This document shows positions 26,771 to 33,948 of a stretch of 38,711 nucleotides of DNA, piece after piece; positions within the stretch are counted from its first letter, which is position 1; each line of letters begins with the position of its first letter. The DNA comes from Flavobacteriales bacterium UBA958 (lineage in GTDB: Bacteria > Bacteroidota > Bacteroidia > Flavobacteriales_D > Crocinitomicaceae). A model generated the notes under the pieces. It saw only the letters and a list, made by a program, of their open reading frames with translations. It was not told the DNA's origin and searched no databases. The stretch lies in contig DBCM01000093.1 of the NCBI GenBank assembly GCA_002293045.1, positions 1-38,711 of the forward strand. Direction: 5' to 3'. The position numbers and the translations under genes were made by a program.

Positions 26771-27172
26771 TTAACCCAAGGGCTTCAAAAACTCGAGATA
26801 TTCGGAATTCACATTCCGAAGGACCATAAATAAAACCAGAATTACAATTATCGTTATGAGGGCTGCATGGCTATTCACAATGGGAGGTACGGGTCTTAGC
26901 CGTTCCCACTTGAGTAATAAAAATAAAAAGTCTATACACAAAATAACCAGCGCCAAGAACACTAAAGGATTCATGCTAAACGCCAATGCAAAATCTCCCG
27001 TGAAAAAAGCATGCAATGCGCGTTGTAAACCGCAGCCAGGGCAAAAAATTCCTGTATGTTGAAAGATAAAACATCCGGGCAAACTCGAATCGTGATTAAA
27101 AGGATTCACAAACGCATAGAATAATGCAAAGAGAAAAAAAACTCCGTAAAAAAGAACATACCTATTTTTCAT
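26771..27172 (-). CDS. DUF2752 membrane protein
   Basis: This 133-residue protein has three hydrophobic segments. The first ends before residue 25, the second covers about 63-80 and the third is near 100-120. The DUF2752 signature C-P-G-C-G-L at 44-49 is followed by R-A-L-H-A-F-F-x-G-D-F-x-x-A-F-x-x-N-P, as usual for this family. The paired Cys could bind metal or form a disulfide, but no function is established. A longer reading from upstream starts runs through the terminator hairpin at 27179-27199, so the ATG at 27172 is preferred. It lies between the DUF4389 gene and rpsO on the same strand. Confidence 0.85.
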   Translation of the reverse strand: MKNRYVLFYGVFFLFALFYAFVNPFNHDSSLPGCFIFQHTGIFCPGCGLQRALHAFFTGDFALAFSMNPLVFLALVILCIDFLFLLLKWERLRPVPPIVNSHAALITIIVILVLFMVLRNVNSEYLEFLKPLG

Positions 27173-27178
27173 GCTTAC

Positions 27179-27199
27179 AAAAAATGCCCCGAAGGGCAT
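27179..27199 (-). terminator. Intrinsic terminator with TTCG tetraloop after the DUF4389 gene
   Basis: On the minus strand ATGCCC-TTCG-GGGCAT is followed by five T. The stem is perfect and the loop is the stable UUCG type. It lies 25 bases after the DUF4389 stop and only 6 bases before the DUF2752 ATG. Confidence 0.8.
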
Positions 27200-27223
27200 G
27201 TTCAAATGTATAACAAAAATCGA

Positions 27224-27853
27224 TTAATCCAGCAAATCAGGGGCGCTCGTTTGATTAAACACAACTTCATCACCGGCACGTGAAAAAGGCGGATACGTAT
27301 CTGTTAAATATGACATAAATGCATTTACGCGGACATTCCAACGAATAACACCAACCATGTATGCGTGCATTCCCTCTGGATATTTACCCGTGAACAAGAC
27401 CGCCCAAAATGCAATCATTCTCACGAACATTGCACCAATTTGCAGAAAAAAGAGAATGAATGCGTGTGGTAGTAACACATAAAAAATCCCAAACATTGCT
27501 CTCAACAAAACAGAAACTCGATTTGATGCCTCGGGATATTCAATATCCAATACGACGTCTGTATCGTTGTGTGTCATACCGAAAGCAGGATATCCATCGC
27601 ACAAATTCATCGAGCGCGCAGAAACTCGCAACGACCAACGCATTAAATTCAACTGAAAATCGAACATGGAGCGAATCATTTTTCCAGTAATTAAAATGGA
27701 CCAAAAATTAATAATGCCAACAACGGATGAAGCCATTGACATAAAGATTAACAAAAAACCGTGGGGCAATGCAATATACAATCCCCCAAATAAGGAGCGA
27801 AGAATTAATGATCCACGAGAATAACTTTCTTGGTGTTTGATACCGACTTTCAT
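27224..27853 (-). CDS. DUF4389-family membrane protein with an internal duplication
   Basis: This 209-residue protein is built of two similar halves (about 8-91 and 107-190). Both hold L-L/L-R-S/A-x-F-G-x-x-Y-x-x-L-P-H, a long hydrophobic stretch, F-W-x-x-L-x-T-G-K, then R-W-x-x-R-V-x-A and a closing Y-P-x-F. Each half has about two transmembrane segments, giving about four in all. The pattern matches DUF4389, a family without known function. It has its own consensus-like promoter and a strong terminator, so it is probably transcribed alone. The Leu-Pro-His step repeated in each half is the most conserved point. Confidence 0.85.
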   Translation of the reverse strand: MKVGIKHQESYSRGSLILRSLFGGLYIALPHGFLLIFMSMASSVVGIINFWSILITGKMIRSMFDFQLNLMRWSLRVSARSMNLCDGYPAFGMTHNDTDVVLDIEYPEASNRVSVLLRAMFGIFYVLLPHAFILFFLQIGAMFVRMIAFWAVLFTGKYPEGMHAYMVGVIRWNVRVNAFMSYLTDTYPPFSRAGDEVVFNQTSAPDLLD

Positions 27854-27877
27854 GATATTTAAGGCGCGTTAGTTTGT

Positions 27878-27885
27878 CAAAGGTA
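27878..27885 (-). promoter_or_regulatory. Bacteroidota -7 element (TACCTTTG) for the DUF4389 gene
   Basis: On the minus strand TACCTTTG matches the consensus, 24 bases before the ATG. The nearest upstream TTG is 24 bases away, slightly longer than the usual spacing. Confidence 0.5.
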
Positions 27886-27932
27886 AAAACTTTAGCGGTT
27901 GAGTAGAAACAACAAGCAAATTCTTAAGCGTT

Positions 27933-28946
27933 CTAAAGCCAAACCTTAGATCCTTCGCTGCAGTTTTGACAAATATCAATTCCTTGACGGTTGGTTAATA
28001 CCGCATTTCTAAACTTTTTATACTTCGGATTATTCCAAACTTGGCGAAACGTTTCCTTCGTGAGTGCCCCCATTGCATGGGATGCGTCCTTATCAAAACA
28101 ACACGGAACTACCTGACCGTCCCAGGTAATTACACTGCCCGACCACATACGCCAACAGTGATTGCCCCCGGGCTGCTTCAATTCGAAGGTTCCCTTTCTG
28201 TTTAACCTATACCTGCTGTACTGCTCATTTTCCGGCATCAGTGGATTACCGGACTCATAATCATACAGTTGTGCAGATTTGATACGTACCTCATCAACAC
28301 CCAATTCTTTTGCCTTTTCAAATACCGAAGAAATCTCGTGTTCGTTTGGCTTTACAGCAAGGCATTGAAAGATCAACTGCGGTGTTTTCGACTTCAGTTT
28401 TTTCTTGGCCTCTACCAATGCCGAAGTGGCTACCCAAACTTTATTAATATCTCCATGAACCCGATATTGCTCGTATACTTCTTGCGTAACACCATCCACC
28501 GAAATGATTAATTGATCCAAGCCACTTTCCACGATTTCCTCAGCATTTTTTTGATCGATAAAATGTGCATTGGTTGAGGTTGCAGTAAACATGCGGTGCC
28601 GTTTTGCCGCCTCGATTAATGATAGAAACTTCGGATTTAAAAAAGGTTCGCCTTGAAAATAATAGGTGATATAAAAAACGGTTCTCGACAACTCCTTCAA
28701 CCACTGTTCATGCTGCACTAAATCCATTTTTCCAGTTGGTCTTGAAAACTTCTTCAAACCACTCGGACATTCCGGACACCCTAAATTACATGCCGTAGTA
28801 GGCTCCATACTCACATGGAATGGCAACCCTAGATGCATGCTTGTCCGAAATATCCTGGACAGATAGTAACTCAGCACCAATCCAATGAAATTTATGACCC
28901 GCCTTAAAGACAGGTATTTTAACCAAGCAAGTACTCCGTTTATCAT
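27933..28946 (-). CDS. Radical SAM protein with SPASM domain
   Basis: This 337-residue enzyme has the radical SAM cluster motif C53-N-L-G-C57-P-E-C60, followed by the TIM-barrel segments Y-Y-F-Q-G-E-P-F-L-N and S-T-N-A-H-F, and I-S-V-D-G. A C-terminal SPASM region (from about 260) carries H-C-W-R-M-W-S-G, V-P-C-C-F-D-K and I-C-Q-N-C-S, enough Cys for an auxiliary iron-sulfur cluster. SPASM enzymes modify peptides, proteins or cofactors; no peptide substrate gene is visible beside it. The N-terminal ~40 residues are hydrophobic/basic and may associate with the membrane. A GTG at 28952 would add two residues; the ATG at 28946 is preferred. It diverges from the PRTase operon. Confidence 0.9.
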   Translation of the reverse strand: MINGVLAWLKYLSLRRVINFIGLVLSYYLSRIFRTSMHLGLPFHVSMEPTTACNLGCPECPSGLKKFSRPTGKMDLVQHEQWLKELSRTVFYITYYFQGEPFLNPKFLSLIEAAKRHRMFTATSTNAHFIDQKNAEEIVESGLDQLIISVDGVTQEVYEQYRVHGDINKVWVATSALVEAKKKLKSKTPQLIFQCLAVKPNEHEISSVFEKAKELGVDEVRIKSAQLYDYESGNPLMPENEQYSRYRLNRKGTFELKQPGGNHCWRMWSGSVITWDGQVVPCCFDKDASHAMGALTKETFRQVWNNPKYKKFRNAVLTNRQGIDICQNCSEGSKVWL

Positions 28947-29004
28947 TTTCACATAGCGAAGGTAATGATTTCCGCATCGAGTTAAACAGCATACGAATTA
29001 AGCG

Positions 29005-29012
29005 TATATTTG
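29005..29012 (+). promoter_or_regulatory. Bacteroidota -7 element (TATATTTG) for the PRTase-murQ operon
   Basis: TATATTTG followed by C is identical to the element upstream of the E1 gene. It ends 16 bases before the ATG at 29029, the same spacing as at E1. No TTG is seen at the -33 distance. Confidence 0.5.
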
Positions 29013-29028
29013 CATAGAAAATTTGATT

Positions 29029-29523
29029 ATGCAGGTAATTCTAAAGCACCAGGAAATACATCAAAAGATTACCCGTCTCGCTTACCAGATTTTGGAACAA
29101 TGCACCGATCAAGAGAAAATCTTCATCGGAGGCATTCAAGGGAACGGCATGCTCCTCGCAACATACTTGAAACAAGTCATCGACGCGCACGGAACCTTAA
29201 ACACCCAAATATTTGAAATCGAAATCAATAAAGATGAACCTTGGGCTAATCCGATTGGGCTTTCCATTCCAGAATCTGAGCTCAAGCACGGGTATATTGT
29301 GTTGGTAGACGATGTGATTAATTCGGGAAAAACCATGCAGTATGCGCTCATTAAATTTTTACAACAAGCCACACACGCCATAAAAACCTTGGTTTTGATT
29401 GACCGTCAACACCGAAGATACCCCATCAAAGCTGATTTTGTGGGATTGAGTTTATCAACCACTCTCAAGAATCGTGTAGAGGTGGATCTAACATCCACGT
29501 CACATTTTGCCTATCTCATATGA
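29029..29523 (+). CDS. Phosphoribosyltransferase-family protein (PyrR/Hpt-like)
   Basis: This 164-residue protein has the PRPP-binding loop V-L-V-D-D-V-I-N-S-G-K-T at 91-102 and the second-loop region F-I-G-G-I-Q-G-N-G at 32-40, as in PyrR and type I PRTases. In PyrR the related motif gives both uracil phosphoribosyltransferase and RNA-binding activity; here the purine or pyrimidine substrate is unknown. The start is set at ATG 29029 rather than the in-frame TTG two codons upstream. It is the first gene of a four-gene plus-strand operon, and its stop overlaps the murQ start in an ATGA junction. The pairing with murQ is unusual. Confidence 0.87.
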   Translation: MQVILKHQEIHQKITRLAYQILEQCTDQEKIFIGGIQGNGMLLATYLKQVIDAHGTLNTQIFEIEINKDEPWANPIGLSIPESELKHGYIVLVDDVINSGKTMQYALIKFLQQATHAIKTLVLIDRQHRRYPIKADFVGLSLSTTLKNRVEVDLTSTSHFAYLI

Positions 29524-30341
29524 ATCGCATCACTGAAAGTAGCTCAAATCACGATCATTTGGAAACAATGTCCACCGCAGGGTTGCTGCACGGCATTAAT
29601 TCCGAAGATGCCAAGGTCGCTGAAGCCGTTTCGCTTGTTATTCCCCACATTGAAGCCTTTGTTGATGCCTGTTACACGCGGATGTCTCAAGGCGGTCGCC
29701 TCTTTTACCTAGGTGCCGGCACCAGCGGTCGTTTAGGCATTGTTGACGCCAGTGAATGTCCACCCACCTTTGGGGTCAGTCACGGCGTGGTGATTGGCAT
29801 TATTGCGGGCGGTGATACCGCCATTCGCAAGGCCGTTGAATTTGCAGAGGACGATGAGGCACAGGGCTGGAAAGATCTCGAAACACATCAAATAAACCCC
29901 TTGGATACCCTGGTAGGAATTGCTGCTTCAGGCACTACCCCCTATGTCATGGGAGCCATTCGAACCGCAAACACCCAAGGAGTATTAACGGCAGGGATCA
30001 CCTGCAATCCCGGATCTCCCCTTGCCCAAGAAGCATCCTTTCCGATGGTTCCGGTTGTGGGACCAGAATTCGTTACGGGAAGTACCCGCATGAAATCCGG
30101 TACTGCTCAAAAATTAGTGCTCAACATGATCTCCACGGCGCTTATGATTAAACTTGGACATGTGAAAGGAAATAAAATGGTGGATATGCAACTCAGCAAT
30201 GAGAAATTAGTACAACGAGCCATCCGCATGGTTTGTGATGAAATACCAGTCACTGAAGCAGAGGCTGAAGCGCTTTTGAGTGAATTCAAATCAGTTCGCG
30301 CCAGTGTTGATGCCTATCATTTAAAACATTTACACCCATGA
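29520..30341 (+). CDS. murQ: N-acetylmuramic acid 6-phosphate etherase
   Basis: This 273-residue SIS-domain enzyme cleaves the lactyl ether of MurNAc-6-phosphate to give GlcNAc-6-phosphate and lactate during peptidoglycan recycling. The key segment Y-L-G-A-G-T-S-G-R-L-G-I-V-D-A-S-E-C-P-P-T-F lies at 63-84. Glu79 and Glu110 match the catalytic pair Glu83/Glu114 of E. coli MurQ by offset. V-T-G-S-T-R-M-K-S-G-T-A follows in the second half. It is slightly shorter than E. coli MurQ (about 298). No MurNAc kinase or phosphotransferase gene is visible in the window. It overlaps both neighbours by 4 bases. Confidence 0.95.
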   Translation: MNRITESSSNHDHLETMSTAGLLHGINSEDAKVAEAVSLVIPHIEAFVDACYTRMSQGGRLFYLGAGTSGRLGIVDASECPPTFGVSHGVVIGIIAGGDTAIRKAVEFAEDDEAQGWKDLETHQINPLDTLVGIAASGTTPYVMGAIRTANTQGVLTAGITCNPGSPLAQEASFPMVPVVGPEFVTGSTRMKSGTAQKLVLNMISTALMIKLGHVKGNKMVDMQLSNEKLVQRAIRMVCDEIPVTEAEAEALLSEFKSVRASVDAYHLKHLHP

Positions 30342-31378
30342 GTTTTGATCCCAACGGTGTGGGGGTTGCAAATGGCAATCTTTTTGGATTTCCTGTAACA
30401 GAAGGAGATGCTGACCTTGTTATCATTCCTATTCCCTGGGATGCAACGGCTTCTTACGGCAAAGGAACGAGCAATGGACCCCAAGCGATTTTAGAGGCAT
30501 CAACCCAACTCGACTTCTTTCATCCGCGACTCAACAAGGCCTATGAAACCCGTGTTTTTTTAACTCCAATCTCTGAGGAATGGAAAGCGATTAATGATGA
30601 ATTCAATCAGAGAGCCGCAGCCTATTTTTCAGACCTTGAACAGCTCGGGGAAGAGGCCGCGCAAGTGAAGCATCAAGCGATTATCGATGAAATCAATACA
30701 GCGCACAGTGCCCTCACCAGCCATTTAAAGTTACGGGTTGAACACCTATTACAATCCGGTAAAACCTGTGCTGTATTGGGAGGTGAGCATTCCACCCCAC
30801 TGGGCTTGATTCAAGCCCTCGATGAACACTACGAATCTTTCAGTATCCTTCAAATTGATGCCCACGCAGATTTAAGAAAAGCCTATGAAGGATTCGAGCA
30901 ATCGCATGCAAGTATCATGCACAACGTAGTTGAATCCTGCAATTCCTTGGTGCAACTCGTGCAAGTTGGTATTCGCGATTTATCGCAAGACGAGTATGAA
31001 CGGTCCTTAAATCACCCGAAAATCACCACCTATTTTGATTGGGATTTGAAGGAGGCCTCGTTTCAGGGTAAATCATGGAAGACTCAGTGCGAAGAAATTA
31101 TTGAAGCCTTGTCATCCGACGTTTATATTTCCTTTGACATCGACGGCTTGATTCCAAATTTATGTCCGAATACCGGTACCCCTGTACCCGGAGGGTTTAC
31201 CTTGGAACAAGTCAGTTATTTACTCTTCGCGCTTGTAGACTCCGGACGAAACATCATAGGATTTGATTTAAACGAAGTATCTCCAGGAAATCAAGGAGAT
31301 TGGGATGCCAACGTTGGCGCCCGTGCCCTTTGGCAATTGATATGTGCAACGGAGTTAAGCCGCAGAAAAACATGCTAG
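30338..31378 (+). CDS. Arginase/agmatinase-family ureohydrolase
   Basis: This 346-residue protein has all metal ligands of the family: H151 in G-G-E-H-S, D174-x-H176-x-D178 in Q-I-D-A-H-A-D, and D267-x-D269 in S-F-D-I-D-G. The Mn-cluster chemistry hydrolyses guanidino compounds such as arginine, agmatine or formimidoylglutamate; which one cannot be told. The usual D-G-L-D-P after the last ligands reads D-G-L-I-P here; that Asp is not a ligand. A helical insert at about 85-135 makes it longer than E. coli agmatinase, as in other Bacteroidota members. It overlaps murQ by 4 bases and the next gene by 7. Confidence 0.9.
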   Translation: MSFDPNGVGVANGNLFGFPVTEGDADLVIIPIPWDATASYGKGTSNGPQAILEASTQLDFFHPRLNKAYETRVFLTPISEEWKAINDEFNQRAAAYFSDLEQLGEEAAQVKHQAIIDEINTAHSALTSHLKLRVEHLLQSGKTCAVLGGEHSTPLGLIQALDEHYESFSILQIDAHADLRKAYEGFEQSHASIMHNVVESCNSLVQLVQVGIRDLSQDEYERSLNHPKITTYFDWDLKEASFQGKSWKTQCEEIIEALSSDVYISFDIDGLIPNLCPNTGTPVPGGFTLEQVSYLLFALVDSGRNIIGFDLNEVSPGNQGDWDANVGARALWQLICATELSRRKTC

Positions 31379-31890
31379 AACGCATCAAATATAATTTTTG
31401 GTTATTGGTGTTTATTCTGAATACCTTGTTCTTTTTATTCTTTTTATATCAAGCGATTTCGTTTACCAGCGTGTATGCCTACCGCTGGGTGTTCTTCCTG
31501 TCTACACCATTTTTTACCAGCGGTATACATTTATTGATTAAATCCAGGTCTACGAAAGCAGAATGGCTCTCTGTACTGAATTTCATACTCACAGCGTTTT
31601 TGATCATATACTTTAATGCCGTTCCCGATGCCCTAGAATCCGCGTGGATATGGTTTAGCATTCCAATCTTTAATCAATTGTACATTAATACGTTTGATGT
31701 GATTTGGACCAATCAATACCGTTTTCGAGTACTCGGTGTAAGTGCCATTTCTGTACTTTGGGTTTACACGCTTGGGGCAATCTTATCGAATTACTCCCCC
31801 CTATTTTCATGGCTTGTACCCTTGAGTATAATCATAGGACTGATTATCATTACCGTATTATTCCTGGGTAATACCCAGAGAACACGCTAA
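31372..31890 (+). CDS. Uncharacterised integral membrane protein
   Basis: I do not recognise this 172-residue protein. It has about five predicted transmembrane segments, with a positively charged N-terminus (M-L-E-R-I-K) and a short Lys/Arg/Thr-rich loop after the second helix. The start at 31372 was chosen because it gives a clean membrane protein beginning inside the arginase-family gene stop region (7-base overlap); a longer reading from 31300 would overlap that gene by 79 bases and adds Cys-rich non-membrane sequence. It is the last gene of the PRTase-murQ-ureohydrolase operon. Its stop overlaps the convergent NlpC/P60 gene by 4 bases. Confidence 0.72.
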   Translation: MLERIKYNFWLLVFILNTLFFLFFLYQAISFTSVYAYRWVFFLSTPFFTSGIHLLIKSRSTKAEWLSVLNFILTAFLIIYFNAVPDALESAWIWFSIPIFNQLYINTFDVIWTNQYRFRVLGVSAISVLWVYTLGAILSNYSPLFSWLVPLSIIIGLIIITVLFLGNTQRTR

Positions 31891-32783
31891 TACCTCCCGT
31901 AGCCAATCACACGAGACGAATAATACTTCGAATTATCGATGTCCTGAAACATTACGCCTTTGCTGCTGCTGGAATGAATCATGCGCTTTGGCTTACCGGG
32001 CTCATTTACTAAAATACCCACATGACTCACCACCCCTTGCTGACCAAAAAAAACAAGGTCGCCAATGCACGCTTCCGCTGGATCTAGCTTCCATGAAGAC
32101 GCATATTGATCTCTGGAAACTCTTGGGATTTTTTTACCTTGGTTGAGGAAGACATAGGAAGTGAATCCACTGCAATCAAATCCCAGAGGGGACTGTCCTC
32201 CCCACACGTAGGGAGTGCCTACAAAGGCTTGTGCATATTGGATCATGCTTATGGCCAATTCTTTCCCTTGAATATCACTTGGACTCCACACCTCCGTTGG
32301 AGAATCAACCGAGATAAGCTGTAGAGACTTGCTTAGTTCAGCGAGTTTTGGACTGTAAATCCGAAGGAGCTTATTCTCTTTCTCTTGAGACAACTCGGCT
32401 AACCAATCATTCAAATCAGCCTGCAAGGCAAATAATTCTTGGCTGTGGTTTACTCTTAATTTGCTCCCCTTTTCCGTCTTTCCCAATCCTTCAATATAAG
32501 AAAAAGCAAAATCAATGTGGTCCTCATGCTTGGACAGCCACCCCTCATTCCGCATTAATTGCAAGGAGGAAATGGATAAATAATACTCCGGAAGTAGGGA
32601 ATAATCGTATTCCGGTTTATTGAGGAGGCGAACAGACTTTCTGTATACAAACTGATACCTTCCTTGATCATACAACTGCTCTAATTTGTCGAATGCAGGA
32701 ACTTGAGCCACAGCAGACGAAGAGAAACCAAGAAAAAGAACCAGAACTTTTAGCAGGGGATTAATTCGAAAAGACCTTTCCAT
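31887..32783 (-). CDS. Secreted NlpC/P60 hydrolase with an N-terminal helical domain
   Basis: This 298-residue protein has a signal peptide (about 1-27, ending V-A-Q). A largely alpha-helical N-terminal region (about 28-175) is rich in Leu, Tyr and charged residues. The NlpC/P60 domain (about 176-298) has C204 in F-D-C-S-G-F, H254 in S-H-V-G-I and H270 in I-H-S-S. It shares many residues with the paralogue at 4100-4651, including K-G-V and S-K-Y-Y-x-S. The helical part may bind a partner or control access to the active site. It overlaps the upstream repeat-protein gene by 23 bases, so the two are co-transcribed. Confidence 0.88.
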   Translation of the reverse strand: MERSFRINPLLKVLVLFLGFSSSAVAQVPAFDKLEQLYDQGRYQFVYRKSVRLLNKPEYDYSLLPEYYLSISSLQLMRNEGWLSKHEDHIDFAFSYIEGLGKTEKGSKLRVNHSQELFALQADLNDWLAELSQEKENKLLRIYSPKLAELSKSLQLISVDSPTEVWSPSDIQGKELAISMIQYAQAFVGTPYVWGGQSPLGFDCSGFTSYVFLNQGKKIPRVSRDQYASSWKLDPAEACIGDLVFFGQQGVVSHVGILVNEPGKPKRMIHSSSSKGVMFQDIDNSKYYSSRVIGYGRY

Positions 32784-33837
32784 CAGATAACACTAGGTGC
32801 GAATTATTGAACAACTTAACCAAAACAGAATTCCCAAAGATTTTAAATTCAGAATCAGCAAGCAGCGTGATTTCATGGTTGCTCCCATTGACCATCGCAG
32901 AAACTCCCCCCATGATGTTTCGGTAGGCAATGGTGTTGTTTTTAATCTCCCAAGTATTGGGAATAAAATTAGCCACCTGGATTTTTTCATCATTCACATA
33001 GGTAAAGAGATAGTTATTCTCACCCCAAATTACTACATCATCCTTGACCTCCCAAAACGATGAAATAAAATTTGTCAGTAAGGTCTTTTCTCCATTTTTA
33101 TACAACCATAAATTCGAATTCAAGTCTTCATATACAATAAAACCCCTCCCTGCTTTATACTTGCGCATGAACTGATTCTCCACATCCATAAACTCCCCGT
33201 GCTCAAATGCTACAAAGGTTCTTGTAGTTGGATCATTAAAACAAACGATATCCGTACCTAATTGAAAATCTATCGTACCGTTCCATGCACAAATTTCATA
33301 GATCATTCCATCTTGAAATACTTTAAACAAATTCCCATTGTCTTTAAACACTAAGATATTCTCTCCTACCGTGGTTGGAATCGACAATTCTCCTATTATG
33401 GTGGCGAGGCTCATAGTATTCTTTTTCCAATACACATTTAAGGTATTGAATCGGGTATCTTCATATACAATTAGGGAATCCTTAACTAAAAACTTGCGAC
33501 CGAAATACGTTAAGGTTTGTAATCGACCCTTATCCCACATATTTAAGGTTGGTCCAATCATATAACCCAATAAATGATCTGAAACCTGATATTCTACATT
33601 CAGGTTCGTGATGTCCTTGCGTTGCCTCCCATCATAAAGCCGCAAATTTCCACGTGTATCAATGTAGGCTACCAATTCGTCCCCTGCTTGATAATCTTTT
33701 ACCGGTTGAATTTCAATGGTCTTAAACCCACCGTTCTCATAACTCAAGAAAAAATTGTTGAAATCCCTGAACGGAACAACCGTTTGTCCATAGGCCATGG
33801 AACACAACAAGAACACCAAGGGTAACATTCGCTGCAT
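32761..33837 (-). CDS. Secreted protein of about ten ~35-residue repeats
   Basis: I do not recognise this 358-residue protein. It has a signal peptide (about 1-17, ending A-Y-G). The rest is tandem repeats about 33-39 residues long, nine full copies and a shorter last one, from residue 18 to 358. The pattern is roughly D-x-L-V-x-Y-x-D-x-x-x-N-L-x-L-Y-x-x-G, then beta strand sequence ending W/F-x-V-K or G. This suggests an all-beta repeat fold, possibly a propeller or solenoid. A reading from a TTG at 33855 would run through the promoter element, so ATG 33837 is used. It is followed with a 23-base overlap by an NlpC/P60 hydrolase gene, which suggests a shared envelope role. Confidence 0.8.
   Translation of the reverse strand: MQRMLPLVFLLCSMAYGQTVVPFRDFNNFFLSYENGGFKTIEIQPVKDYQAGDELVAYIDTRGNLRLYDGRQRKDITNLNVEYQVSDHLLGYMIGPTLNMWDKGRLQTLTYFGRKFLVKDSLIVYEDTRFNTLNVYWKKNTMSLATIIGELSIPTTVGENILVFKDNGNLFKVFQDGMIYEICAWNGTIDFQLGTDIVCFNDPTTRTFVAFEHGEFMDVENQFMRKYKAGRGFIVYEDLNSNLWLYKNGEKTLLTNFISSFWEVKDDVVIWGENNYLFTYVNDEKIQVANFIPNTWEIKNNTIAYRNIMGGVSAMVNGSNHEITLLADSEFKIFGNSVLVKLFNNSHLVLSDGKVFSN
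32764..33681 (-). repeat. Tandem ~35-residue beta-type repeats
   Basis: Units start at residues 53, 87, 120, 159, 195, 231, 266, 300 and 335 of the protein, with a more divergent unit at about 18-52. Unit lengths run from 33 to 39 residues, and the last is a shorter unit of 24. Conserved points are an acidic/polar residue at the start, a hydrophobic pair, an aromatic, an Asp or Asn turn, a Gly near the middle and an aromatic with Val/Leu near the end. Confidence 0.75.
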
Positions 33838-33842
33838 GGGTT

Positions 33843-33850
33843 CAAAGGTA
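33843..33850 (-). promoter_or_regulatory. Bacteroidota -7 element (TACCTTTG) five bases before the repeat-protein ATG
   Basis: On the minus strand TACCTTTG matches the consensus and ends 5 bases before the ATG at 33837, so the message would be nearly leaderless. A TTG lies 14 bases upstream, which is short. Confidence 0.45.
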
Positions 33851-33948
33851 GGCAATTTTTAGGCCAATATCTTGGTGGTCATTATTTTTCAAAATAGAAC
33901 CGTGGGATTAGACACTTTATCGTAAATTAGCAACTCAAAAATTTAATT

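Noticed and set aside
31300..31371. Longer start for the membrane protein
   Set aside because: It would overlap the ureohydrolase gene by 79 bases and adds a non-membrane Cys-rich stretch; ATG 31372 gives the compact overlap seen at the other junctions.
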